From: Zygnema cylindricum
Taxonomy: Eukaryota; Streptophyta; Zygnematophyceae; Zygnematales; Zygnemataceae
Direction: 5' to 3'
Assembly (NCBI GenBank): GCA_037447655.1
Contig: JBBHKE010000834.1
Location: 224,501 to 288,500 of the forward strand
DNA: 64,000 nucleotides
This document shows positions 11,116 through 21,908 of this stretch, piece after piece (the stretch's first letter is position 1; each line of letters opens with the position of its first letter). Under the pieces are notes generated by a model. That model saw nothing but the letters and a program-made list of their open reading frames with translations, did not search any database and was not told the DNA's origin. Position numbers and translations under genes: made by a program.

Positions 11116-12135
11116 TTATTCCTCCCTCAAAATCTGCGGCTGGAATAGATGGTACCGTGGATTCTTTCGAGTCACCACGGCTTCTCCCGTGTTCCTCGGA
11201 TCCATATGAGTTTCCACTACGCCGTCTGCTTCAGGTATAGGTGTCACCGGTGTTTCCAAGTCTTCCTCGGTGTGTTTTAAGCCTGCAAAGATATCGTTCG
11301 ACCTTGCAAGAGTACCATCTTCTTGGAGACCTGGATAGTTACGAAGGCGAAAGTCATCAGAATTGTCTGACGCAAATCTGATTCTGATTGACTTTGAGGA
11401 TTTGAAGGGATCTACTGACTTCCCTTCATCCATAGCTACCAGGTGTTTTACTAAAATTATTTTTTCTCTTTTTAGATCATACACTCTATACCCTTTTACA
11501 TCCTCATCATATCCTAACAAGTATGCGGGTTTCCCTTTAGGATCTAGTTTCCAGTTAGATATGTCTGTATCTAAGCTGAAGACTTTACTACCGAAAACCT
11601 TTAAGTGAGATAGATTTGGTTTTCGACCGGTCCATCTCTCATATGGAGTTTGGTCTTTCACCGCCAATGTAAGTACTCCATTTCTCAAATAATTAGAAAA
11701 ATTCATAGCTTCAGCCCAAAATCTTTTTCCTATCCTTTTATCTGACAACATACTTCGGGCACTATCATTCAATGTCCTATTCAATCTCTCGACAACACCA
11801 TTCTGTTCTGGGTTTTCCGGAACTGTCTTTTGATTTTGCACACCATCCTCTCTTAAGAACTCCTCAAACTAATTGGAGGTATATTCCCCTCTATTGTCAC
11901 TTCTTACTATTTTTATTGGGGTCTCGTGAAGCTTCTCGGCCCATGCTTTATAATTTTTGAAATACTCCGGAGTTTCTGATTTTTTTTTCAAAAAGTATAT
12001 GCGAGAGTACCGAGACCAATCATCGGTAATGGTTAGAATAAATCTTTTTCCTCCGGGTGATGACACAATTGCCGGTCCCCAAATGTCCGTGTGTACCAAA
12101 TCAAGGACTTTTTCCCCTTTATATGTTGCTTCCAT
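11116..12135 (-). pseudogene. Copia integrase core and C-terminal region
   Basis: This rve-type integrase has all three catalytic acidic residues visible: the Asp of HTDIWGP (about 12090), the Asp of VRSDNRGEY (about 11890) and the Glu of PEQNGVVERLNRTL (about 11800). The Copia-specific C-terminal block WTGRKPNLSHLKVFG (about 11600) and a YLLGYDEDVKGYRVYD block follow. One in-frame stop after TSN (about 11868) splits the frame; both halves are in the same frame, so it is a single point lesion. Confidence 0.9.
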
Positions 12136-12162
12136 TGGAAATGGTATTATGTGTGTTTTACC

Positions 12163-12498
12163 CTAAGCACACCCACTGCAATCACTTAAATTCTCATTTT
12201 CCCCAAAGCGTATCCCTTCAACTACTCCCATCTTTTTCATTCCTTTTAGCTTTTCTAGATTCACATGCCCAAGTCTCTTATGCCACAAAATAATATCATT
12301 GACACCAGCATAGTAAATTTTGAATTTTTCATTACTTAAAGCAAGCCTGAACATTCCTTGGCTATCTTTCTCAGCACTGAAATACACATCTTCTTCAAAG
12401 CTAGCTGTAAAAACTCCTTTTCTGGTGCTAGTTTCAAAACCTTTATCATCTATTACAGATGTAGAGATAAGGTTTTTTTCTAACTCCGAAATGAACAA
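12163..12498 (-). pseudogene. Copia GAG-pre-integrase (HHCC) segment
   Basis: The segment contains WHKRLGHVN and, about 30 residues later, CSGC. This is the H-x4-H..C-x2-C zinc-binding module that precedes the integrase core. It runs into a stop directly after CSGCA and then continues in the same frame as the integrase. Confidence 0.85.
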
Positions 12499-12515
12499 TA
12501 CATCAGAGAATGTAA

Positions 12516-12947
12516 TTATTGAGGTTTTCCCTCCACTATGACTTTTAGATCTATCGATCCTACATAAGTAGTGGTAACTACCCTCCCATCCCCATATTCA
12601 ATCTCTACTGTGGGGATGTTTCTCAGCTTAGTGAACAGATGCTTGTCCTTGCACATGTGCATGGAGGCACATGAATCCACAAGCCAGCCTCCTTCTCCTT
12701 TCAGTCCACCGAAAGCACATTTATGCTTCTGTGGAATTTCGACTTCTGTCTTTGCCTCCAACTACTCATCCAAAAGAAGTTCGCCATCCTCCTCATCGGA
12801 TTCTTCCTCAAGTATCTGTGTGACAAGTGCCTTTTTCTTCCCCCGTGGCTGACCCCCCGTCTTCCCCTCCTTTATCCGAAGCTCGGTCAGTTTGGTACAT
12901 TCCGCAATGTAATGCCCGGTTTTCTTGCAAAAGTGACATAGCTTCAT
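12516..12947 (-). pseudogene. Copia CCHC zinc knuckle and aspartic protease
   Basis: The nucleocapsid knuckle CHFCKKTGHYIAEC (C-x2-C-x4-H-x4-C) lies near 12935. The protease active site near 12680 reads WLVDSCASMHM where Copia elements have a DSG or DTG triad, so the Gly is replaced by Cys. A stop lies between the two domains (about 12760). A one-base loss in an A run near 12527 shifts the frame before the GAG-pre segment. The protease is probably dead. Confidence 0.85.
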
Positions 12948-12983
12948 AGATCCCCTTATTTCGAACTCATCGGATTGATTTTT

Positions 12984-13841
12984 CTAATCTTCCCCTCCAT
13001 GACTTCCTAGGGGTTCGCGTGAATCTTTGTTTCTCCAACTTGCTCCGGTTGCCAAGGCTTGTCCATTCTTAGCTCCCCTTCGGATTTCGATTGTATTCTC
13101 TGGGACGAGAATCATACCAACTAGCGAATTCCATATCCACCTCGAGTCCCATAGATCCTGTACCCGGTTCACAATGATCTCAAACTCATCGGGTAGTTTC
13201 ATGAGTAAGCATTGTACCTTTGCCTTCTCGGTTTCTACTTTTCCGGCACACTCTAACTCCATGAAGAGTATAGCTAGCTCATTGCAGAAATCGAGCATCT
13301 TCTTTCTTTGTGAAAGTATCCATTGATCCTTTGTTCTGCTAGCTTTTGTTCCTGAATAGTACCGCTTCGGTACATTTCTATAAGCGCATCCCCATAGATC
13401 GGATGCCCTTTCCACCTGCAAATGAGGACCTGCGAGTCCCTGTGTGAGATGACGGAGAACAAAATGCTTGGCCACCATGTTGTTGTAGTCCCAGGTATCG
13501 ATGTCATTCTCCTCATTCCTCAAAATAGGAGACATGAAAGCAGATCCGATTGCAATAGGTGTTGTTTTCTCTTTCTCTTTCCCCTTTTCCATCCCGATGC
13601 TTTCTCCTTCTTCTGAGTCATCTGATGATGGTGGATCTGGTTTCCTACCATATCTACTTCCTCCAAACCTTGGAGGAATAGCACGACTGGATGGGCGTTT
13701 TACTCGCCCACTCACTATTCCCCAAAATCTTTTCTCACATAGGGCTCCCATCATCATACTCTCCCAGTAGATAAACCCAGTCCCATTGAATATGGGCACC
13801 CTAGAGGGTGGGCCCATAACGTGCAACTTTGAGACCTCCAT
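12984..13841 (-). pseudogene. Copia gag
   Basis: 285 codons on minus. The N-terminal VPIFNGTGFIYWESMM block corresponds to the usual Copia gag LDGxNYxxW start. A downstream ECAGKVETEKAKVQCLLMKLPDEFE-like stretch matches the UBN2-type gag helices that precede LP.(E/S)(Y/F). The first ATG (13841) is inside the LTR; an alternative ATG at 13817 overlaps the primer site. A stop at about 12983 separates it from the zinc knuckle, in the same frame. Confidence 0.8.
13809..13820 (-). other. Primer binding site for a half tRNA-iMet
   Basis: One base from the 5' LTR end (CA at 13822-13823), the minus strand reads GTTATGGGCCCA. Its complement TGGGCCCATAAC equals the anticodon stem-loop of eukaryotic initiator tRNA-Met, the part used as primer by Drosophila copia and yeast Ty5. 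The common plant PBS (TGGTATCAGAGC, the tRNA 3' end) is not present here. The site overlaps the possible gag ATG at 13817. Confidence 0.75.
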
Positions 13842-14819
13842 TGGTACTCAGATTAGGTAGATTGCTAGAAGCCTCTAGGATAACCTCAGTTCTTTAAGCT
13901 TTGTCTGTTTATTGCTGACACCCTGACATAATATAGACTGACCAGACTGCACCCCTTAGAAGAGCTGACTCCCCTGAGTCTGCCACAAAAAGAATCGTTG
14001 AATTTGTTCCCCTGAGTAGTAAACTATCAATGGTCAAAGAAGACCTTTTATATAGAAGCGCTCTGGGAGAGAGGCTGCTACCTTAATATTTTCGAAGTCC
14101 TAAACCCCTCTGTTATCCCTCTATTACTGAAGTACGGAGCGAATCAATTTAGTGTATAGTACAGAAAGGTACTTAGCCCGGAGTACTTTTTGTACGGCCA
14201 TTGTACGACATGGCCAAGAAGTTGACGCCTGCCATTTCCGGGTTCGCCATGGTATGTCCCGAAGATGCCGCCATCCAATGCCATGTTGCCACGTGTCACT
14301 CAACGTGGCTGGGACTGCTTACCGCCAAATCGTCCATTCCGCGATGCCAGCTTCTTCGTACGTCGTCCGATTGATATCGACCTTAAATTATAACCGTTAA
14401 AATACAAACAGTACTTTTAGATGTGATTCAATCTAACTATGTCTATGTGATTGTAGTCCGTTGTCAGTTAAATGAACTTTCCTATTTGTACATCTTTAAA
14501 TAGCTATCGTACCCTATATACTTCGACACAAGTGCTAGGCTACATGGTAACGACGTTGGTCTATTCAGACGGACGGTAGGTACCAGGATCAAATCCTGGG
14601 TCCGTTAACCTTTTTGGTAAGTTTAACAAATGATTGCCTTTTGACTCTAAGAGGAGCATAGGCAGCCATAGCTCTAGTTTCTTCTTCAGCCTCAAGTGAC
14701 TACGACAAGTATGGGGCTAGAGAGAGAAGTTAGAAGTAGGCTACCTCTGCTTTTCCTTCCTCATTTTATATTACTTAAGAAACCTAGGAAATACATAAGA
14801 GTACCTTTAAATTTTTACA
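13822..14819 (-). repeat. 5' LTR of the minus-strand Copia
   Basis: 998 bp, paired with 8268-9265. On minus it begins TGTAAAAATTTAAAGG and ends AAAGTTGCA. The first ~20 bases differ more from the 3' LTR than the rest does. The scattered differences between the two LTRs show that the insertion is not recent. Confidence 0.85.
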
Positions 14820-15815
14820 TTATTTTCATTGCAATTTTTGTTGATGATTTGTTGATGTTAAGTAAGTTTACGGAAAAGATAAATAAGTTAAAGAAAGATC
14901 TTAGAAGCAGATATGACATGAAGGATTTAGGGGAGGCAAGATACATTTTGGGAATTCAAATAGCGAGATATTGGGGGAAGAAGATTATCAGACTTACTCA
15001 TAAAGAAGCTTAATGGAATATGCTTGAGAAATTCCAGATGGAAAAGGCAAACAGTTGTACCTTTTCTATAGGCTTAAAGAAGGTAAGTGATAGGAGTGTA
15101 GAAGGAGGAGTGATAATCTTAGATGATCAAATGAGTCTAGATGAGAGACACTTTATGAAGTTTGTTCCTTTCAGGTAGGTTCTACGAAGCCCAATCAACT
15201 TTATAATTTGCACTAGGGCGGACATAGCGGCAGCAGTTGGAGTCCTCAGTAGAAGTCTTAATGATCCTAGGAAAAGAGATTGGGAGGCAGCCAAAAGAGT
15301 CATAAGTTATCTGGTGGGAACCAGGGATGTATTGTTGCATCTGGGGGGGGAGCACATTGACATCACTACTTGGAGTGATGCCAGTGATGGGGATGCACCT
15401 ATAAGAAGATGCACTTCTAGATATGTGTTGTATATGGGGGAAGGTGCTTGCTGTTGGAGTAGCAAGCAACAAATGGTGGTTGCCCAGTCCACTATGGAGG
15501 CTGAGTACATGGCCTTTTGTTCTGCTGTGAAAGAGCTGATGTGGGTTAAGTCTTTATTGCAAGAACTGGGGTATATGAAAGAGGGAGTGCATGAAGTTTT
15601 TCGGGATAACCAGACTGCCATTGCAATTGCCGCCAATCCAAAACATCATTTCAAGGCTAAACATATGGACATAAGATTAAGTTTTGTAAAAGTGAAGGTT
15701 GAAAACAAAATTGTGAATCGTGTGTATGCGGGTGATGCAGAAATGGTGGTTGATATGATGGCCAAACCTGTGCCATCTCCCAAGTTAAAATATTGTAGAG
15801 AAAAGTGTGGATAAA
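14820..15815 (+). pseudogene. Second Copia: C-terminal RT and RNase H, 5'-truncated
   Basis: The plus strand enters abruptly in RT at FIAIFVDDLLMLSK (FVDD catalytic block, about 14830-14870), then reads DLGEARYILGIQI. It has a stop after HKEA (about 15013) and a second after VPFR (about 15176). RNase H follows with WSDASDGD (about 15370), STMEAEYMAF (about 15490), RDNQTAIAIA (about 15605) and KHMDIRL (about 15660). It is related to, but clearly diverged from, the minus-strand Copia. It begins exactly at that element's LTR edge, and its own 5' half is not found on the other side. Confidence 0.85.
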
Positions 15816-15853
15816 AATAAAAATTAAAATTAGACTAGAAAATAGGAAGAGTG

Positions 15854-16858
15854 TTGAAATCACTAGATTTAGGGGGTATTTTCTAGGTCTGAAAAGATTA
15901 AGTAAATGCGCAGGCAGTCTGCCTCCACCTTCTCTCCTTAACAACGATACTAGTTCTAGTCACTGAAGGTGAGAGAGAGTGGTGGAGCAATGGCTGCCTT
16001 AGGTACAGAGGCAGGACTGTAGAGTGACATAAGTCACTCTTAACAAAAAGGTTGAGTTCGATTGGACTCGAACATTCAAACGGCAGAGCGAGGCGTAGCC
16101 GTCAGCTCTAACCGGTCTGTCGTAGAAGTTTGTTAGAGTACATAGGGATTGAAATCTGTGTAAACATTTGCTAAAGAACCTTAATCCAATTAACGAAATT
16201 AGAGATAACAAGCAAAGAGACTTGTTGTAATATACTGCGAACAAAAACCTGCACGAAACAAATGTACCATACATTTGTTTTAACGATTAATATCAAAAGC
16301 CGATTTAAATTCGACGGCCTGCATCATCGCCGAGATCCCAGAATGGCCGCTTTGGCGGTTTTCGGGCGCTACATAACCTAGAGCCACATGGCACGATAGA
16401 GTTGGAAAGCGAGAATCCCGGAGGGCTTAAAAACAAGTTTGGAGGAGACAGACGTCCATTCCATGGCCTTGTTGTTCACAGGCCGTACATAAAAGACATC
16501 GGCCATAATACCTTTTCTGTACTATACAGTTCTGTGATTGGTTCATATATCAATAGATAGGGGTTGTGAGAGGGGTTTAGGAATAAGAGGATTGAGGAGG
16601 TAGCTGCCTCTCTCCCTATGAGCTTGTATAAATATTGGCATTTTTGCCACTTGATAATTAATCACCTAGCTGGGCGTTTTCAGTGATTATTTTTGCCGTG
16701 GGCTCAAGGAAGTCTAGACTACAAAAGGGTGTAGTCAGATTATCTACTTGCCTGCTTAGGTAGCAGTGGTTCTAGTTGAAGAAGGGTTAGTCAAAAACTA
16801 TCTACTGGCTTCTTGGATTCTGTGGTCCAAAGGGGGACACAGAATTCTACGATTCACT
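15854..16858 (+). repeat. 3' LTR of the second Copia (right edge uncertain)
   Basis: It starts TGTTGAAATCACTAG after AGGAAGAG. Several blocks align with the first element's LTR in the same order, such as TATTTTCTAGG near the start and the GAGAGGGGTTTAGGA..GCTGCCTCTCTCCC block near 16570-16620. The right end was set by comparable length and is not proven. Confidence 0.6.
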
Positions 16859-18978
16859 GATTAGATGATTCCAACAAAGGCAACGTCGTGCAAAATATAC
16901 TTACAAAGTGTGTGGTCGGCGACAAAAAGAAGTTCTCGCGTCCCTAATGCTTTTGGATAATCCAACCGTGTTACGACGATATTGAATTTAAAAGTCACGG
17001 GGTTCATTGATTCCAATATTCCAACAACGAGGCAAAGAAAAAGTGTCAACGACTCTACGAAGGTTCATATTTTGTGTATTAACTAAGGACAAAAATTTGA
17101 AATATGCTCGTTTTCTAGTTTGATAATTCCATCGTTGTGGCGACGACGAATTGTCCTCGCCAGGTCGATTTCCAGAACCACGCGCCTACGCTCCAATGTG
17201 GTCGCCTGCTAACAATATTAGTATGATACAACGAGATGCGACGACACGACGTCGTCGCCAAACCGGATATTTTCCATTTGTTGCAAATTTATGCTCAAGC
17301 AAAGTCGTAAATATGCCACGATGGTGCACGAGGATCCAACATAGCAAAATTAGGGGGATGGGGGGGAGAGGAAAAAAGAAAGAGATTTCTAAACGCACAC
17401 ATAAAGGTCAAGGTTAACAAAATGTCACATTATAAGCGAAAAATATGCGGAGACACGCAATGCAAAAAGCCATAAAAACTCATATAAGGAAAGAATAAAT
17501 GGTAGCACTTCTTACTTGTATTATAATCCACCGTAAAGTGTTATGGAAACTTGTTGAAGGTCCTTTGGATAAGGCGATCCTTTTCGTTTGTATTACAATC
17601 CGCAATAATCCAGTTGATTACACGAAGGCGTGCAACCTTTATCGACACGTGTTGGAGTTTGCGCCACACCACCGGGTTGATATCGTGGTCCACACACGGT
17701 GAGTCCGGCGGTGAGTCCAGAGGTGAGTTTGGGGGTGAGCCGAAATCAGCCGCACCGCCTTCAATGAGTGTGTCGTCGTTTTATGATCCCATCCCTTCAC
17801 CTGCCTCTCCATCTCCCCCTCTCTCGCCCCACTACATCTCCTCCTCAACCGGAGGTTGGAAAATTTCAGCGGGAGCTCTGGTTTTTGCCACAAAAAAGGT
17901 GGTAATGGGCCACATATTTTCACAAAATAATCATGGCTATTGGGAAGAGATAAATGTGAAGCAACGAAAAAAAGATGCAACAACAAAGGTAGATGCAAAA
18001 GGAGGGAAAAGAGTGTCATTGTTGGAGTTAACGACGAGTATATATAGGAAGGGAAGGGAAGATCTTGTGAAAAAAGGAGGGAAAACCTTGGCCAAAGTTT
18101 GAACATTCAAAATTTTAAATCAAATATTTTGTTTGACACTCAAATACTTCGATTATAAAAATGACACGGCGGGAAAGTTTTAAAAATTTCGTCAATTTTC
18201 AGCGTGGGAGTATGAACGAGGTTGACAATGGACGTTTTTCATGAAAGATGCGTGGTAAAACATGGCAACTCACTGAATGTACGGGTCTTTCTTGGAAATG
18301 TAGCGGGGAAGAGAGCAGTGGTTTTTTGCATCGTTAAAATCTCATAATGTTTGTGTGGATAAAAAATTGGACACGTGTAATTTTGGGCGACCAATCACGT
18401 TACGTGATTGATCATTTGGTTGGTAAGTATGTACTTTTTGGTTCATTTAGGTGTCAACGTTTACTCTAATGCATGACAATGTTGACGTTAATACAGGTCA
18501 GACGTCTGAAAGACAAACGAGGGAACACACTTATTACAATTAAGACAAATGTTAGCATACTTAACTTTAATAAAACTACCCAAAAGTGACGTTATTAGAA
18601 TACATAAGACATGGACGAACGGAACAGCGGACATACGTCCAACTTACACGAAGAAACGGCGTGACGTAACAGCCATTCTGTGAATGTTAACAGAAAAAAA
18701 ACTGAAATTAAACTTTACGTTTCGCGGTATACCGCTGACACATAACCGCCATAAAGTAGTCTGACCGGTACGGATACTTAATATGGCGACGTCGTACAGT
18801 TTTTAGTATTTTGTACGGATACATATATTAATGTATATAATTGTACGGAGAATATTCCATTTTTGCCGTTCCCAAATTAGCGTATACGCCGAAATTAATA
18901 TAAACCTTTTTTTTTTTAATTTTCAAAATCCTGATTACCGTCAATGACGCTATATTTTCTTAAACACTATTTAAACTT
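16859..18978. other. Anonymous intergenic sequence
   Basis: There are overlapping open frames of 183 codons (17551-18102, plus) and 155 codons (17639-18106, minus). Neither has a recognisable domain, and their overlap in antiparallel frames argues that at least one is chance. A CT-rich patch is at 17800-17840. Words such as CGACGACG recall the repeats near 6560-6650. No gene is called. Confidence 0.4.
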
Positions 18979-19002
18979 TGACACTAATAGCGAATCGCGG
19001 TG
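18979..19002. mobile_element. Solitary right end of a TA-target MITE
   Basis: ACACTAATAGCGAATCGCGG-TG followed by TA is a MITE terminus facing left. A matching left end could not be found upstream, so only the terminus is annotated. Confidence 0.5.
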
Positions 19003-19043
19003 TACTGGCCCTCGTAACGAACCCTAGGCTGTACTGTACAGTA

Positions 19044-19249
19044 CACCGTGAATCGCTATTAGTGCTGATATTTTTTTCGTCTCTTAAAACATCTTTTCTC
19101 CGTACACACTTGTCGGATTGTAGATCTAACGGTTGCGATTGAAAGGTAAGTTTATCAGCTTCCGATTGGCTCTCGTATTGGAAATCGAACTAGTGTGTAC
19201 GGAGAAAATATGCTTTAAGTGGCGAAAAAATTATTAGCGATACACGGTG
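19044..19249. mobile_element. TA-target MITE, family A, copy 1 (206 bp)
   Basis: It is flanked by TA on both sides. The TIRs are CACCGTGAATCGCTATTAGT on the left and ATTAGCGATACACGGTG on the right. Inside, TTTTCTCCGTACACACTTGT and its inverted partner GTGTGTACGGAGAAAAT form a second inverted pair. It shares this layout with copies at 54049-54264 and 58559-58775. No coding capacity. TA target use is typical of the Tc1/mariner superfamily; that assignment is inference. Confidence 0.85.
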
Positions 19250-21370
19250 TAGCTGCGCCTACCCGACGGATTTCGATGATTCCTGAGAGTTAAGGGCCAT
19301 ATTTTCAAAACCCTTGCGCGCTTCACAACAAAAAATGCCTAGAAGAACGGGCAGCTTAAAAATTTGGATAGCTATTGAATCGCAACGCGTAATTTACAAT
19401 AACATTTTTTTCTCCCGTTCCTTTTGAAATTTCTGTACTGTTGGAACTTCCGTCCGGTCAGACTCTTCCTAAACATTTGAATTATTAAATTGACGGGTCT
19501 TAACCTCTGTTTGAAAAATGTGATCAATGCATAAACTAAAAAATCGGTACAAAGTAGATTTTACGTACCAAATTCTATACTTTTTCTACATTGACAGTTA
19601 CAGTAGAGAGTCACGTGATCGCATCTACAGATCTAGAACAATCTTCTTTCGCGTACGGACGAGATATTTACATACGGATTGCATATTTAATGCACTTTTT
19701 TTCCTGACGCTGTAGGTATTTACTCAGCCGCCCGATGCTCTGTACGGATGGTTCAAAAATATGCAGCTGACGACCGCGATGCGCTCACTTTTCAAAAAAG
19801 TAATCGAAGTCCACGTATGCCGTTTTCTAAAATTTAAGTGGACCATGCCTATGCTGAGGTACACTTGTACCTTCTGTCGTCAAGCTTGTTATATAATATC
19901 GCATTTAAGTATTTAACGCTTTGCATTTTAAATCATACATCTGGACATTGACCCGGTGGAGATTATGCATTCGCCACGTGTGCAAATTGAAGGATTTTCT
20001 CCATACAAAATATGAACGGCAGTTCTGGATTAGATTCCGTTTCGATTCTTCAGTCTAAGATTCTACAACATTATATACACATTATTGACTGCACCGTGTG
20101 AATGGCCCTAGTGCCTGTGTGTTTTTTGTCGCCCTGATCAGATTTTCAAAGATTTGTAAGCGACGGCACTAGATGTCCTATGTGGCATCCAACGGCTTTG
20201 GGCACTCCATTTCCGTCGAGATTTGCATGTCAAAAACTGCTTTTTAGTTTAAACATTAATGTGGCTGTGGTCGAAGAACATTTCAAATTTGTAATTTCAA
20301 TAAAGACAAAAAAAATTGCCAGAAAGTATCTTTACGACATCATGCGCATTTTCTCACAGCCAAAGATCGAGGCAGAGGTGCCGCGTGTGATGGAAGTCAC
20401 GTCAGTAACAGACAAACGATGGATAGAAGAATCGTTCAAGATCCACGTGCGCATATTCATTGCTATAAGAGAAAACGGACATCAATAAAACAAGCCACAA
20501 GGCCAGGATCTACAGTAGCGATATAACGTTTTCGTTTTTTTTAGCGATATTCCCACGTACGACGTTGGGAAACTTTGTTTGGATGCTATTACACGTGTAA
20601 AGACGTTCACTGGTCCAAATAAAGTGTGACATTTGAGGTGCCAGCGAGTAAGATTCGTTCACCGACTTGACATTGACACCACCGACACCACACGTGCATC
20701 ACATGTCTCCTACGATGCTCCAAAAGGCAGACTTTCGTCCATTGATGTCTCATTCGTACGGGTTTTGACATTTTTACGAAATTTCGTTATTTTTTCTAGA
20801 TTTTTAATCTTTCGTTAAATGCGTATACTTTTCATACGGATAAAACGTACGGATAGTGTGTACGGAAATTTCAAAAAAGAGACGTTATATTTCCGCGCAC
20901 GAAGTTTTAAAGAAATTTGTACGGTACGGATACAATGTACGTAAATTTCTAAAAAGTGACATTTCATTTCCGAGCGCGAAGTTTGAAAGAAATTTGTACG
21001 GTTCGTCATTACAACGAAGCCGCCACTGAATCCGCCATTGAAGGCTCGATTGAAGCCACACTTGAAGCTTCCACGAAGCTCTTTACAGGCAGCCATGCCT
21101 AGGCCCCGAGGAGCAGAGTGGGAGCATGTCAAGGCTCCAAAGGGATATAATGGGATTTATTTTTTCAATTATGATTTTGTCATTATCCAATTTGAAGTAC
21201 AAAAATGGTTATTTTTTGCTTCAATTCTGAATTTATCATTTATTAAATGTTGACATACAGAAATGGGTGATTTTTTTCAATTGTGATTTTGTCATTATTC
21301 AATTTTGACATTAAAAAATGGTTATTTTATGCTTCAATTGTAAATTTGTGAATGTTGACATGTTGTAATA
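19250..21370. other. Anonymous AT-rich intergenic sequence
   Basis: A 102-codon frame at 20180-20488 has no recognised motif. The part at 20820-21010 holds two diverged direct repeats, each with GTACGG, a CATTTC/TATTTC..CCGCGC or CCGAGCGC phrase, GAAGTTT and AAAGAAATTTGTACGG. Nothing else was identified. Confidence 0.4.
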
Positions 21371-21379
21371 GGGGGAAGC

Positions 21380-21515
21380 GTCGGCATGGCGCAGGGAGGG
21401 CGTCGGCGCTGACTTGGCGCCGACACGGCGCCAAGAAAACGCCGGCGCTGACAGGGCGCCGGCGCTGCCTCGGCGCTAGCGACAAGTCCAGCGCCGAGGC
21501 AGTCTAGTTGCTGGC
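21380..21515. repeat. GC-rich block of GGCGC/CGGCGCTGA repeats with a hairpin
   Basis: A sharp GC-rich island in AT-rich surroundings, made of repeated GGCGCC and CGGCGCTGAC words. CTGCCTCGGCGCT is followed 12 bases later by its complement AGCGCCGAGGCAG, a 13-bp-arm hairpin. No coding motif is visible. Confidence 0.75.
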
Positions 21516-21908
21516 GACATGATAGACTGATCGTTGGTTGCAGGTTCAGCATCCAGCGAAGAGACAGTGTCGTCATTGGTTTTCGTTTGGAACTTTTGAA
21601 ATTTTGATTAAGTTGTCATCGTATTATTCGTTATCGATTAAAAATTTTACTCTTTTTTAATTTTATTTTTTAGTATGGAGTCAAAGTCGGTCAACGCATG
21701 CTAAAATTTTTGATCTTTGTTTCATGCGCATATTCGTTATTCTTTTGGCGTTTCATGCGTGCGTTTTATGCGCATGAGACATCTATGGTTTCCTCTTGAC
21801 ATCTATATCTGTAGCGTGACAAACGTCATCGTACAGTATATTTTGATTAAAGTTGGTCAAGAAAGTCACTAAAAAATCACCACCATGACATTCTAAGGGC
21901 AAACGTTA

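Larger units (their letters stand above)
8268..14819 (-). mobile_element. Ty1/Copia LTR retrotransposon, nearly full length, inactivated
   Basis: This is a 6.55-kb element in minus orientation with two 998-bp LTRs. Gag, CCHC knuckle, protease, GAG-pre-integrase, integrase, RT and RNase H follow in Copia order (integrase before RT). The primer site lies at 13809-13820 and the polypurine tract at 9266-9273. Internal stops, at least one frameshift in the protease/GAG-pre region (about 12527) and tandem duplications near the RNase H start inactivate it. No 5-bp target duplication is seen: CAACC on the left, TTATT on the right. The right edge abuts RT sequence of a second Copia in opposite orientation, so the junction probably arose by insertion followed by deletion or rearrangement. 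Confidence 0.9.

Noticed and set aside
16030-16130. tRNA-like sequence with a TTCGAGTCC word on the minus strand of the second Copia LTR
   Set aside because: The T-arm cannot be paired in a five-base stem and no acceptor or anticodon stem could be drawn; it is a simple hairpin (GTTCG..CGAAC) in the LTR.
17551-18106. 183-codon plus and 155-codon minus frames
   Set aside because: They overlap in antiparallel frames, contain low-complexity Pro/Ser-rich sequence and match no family I can recognise.
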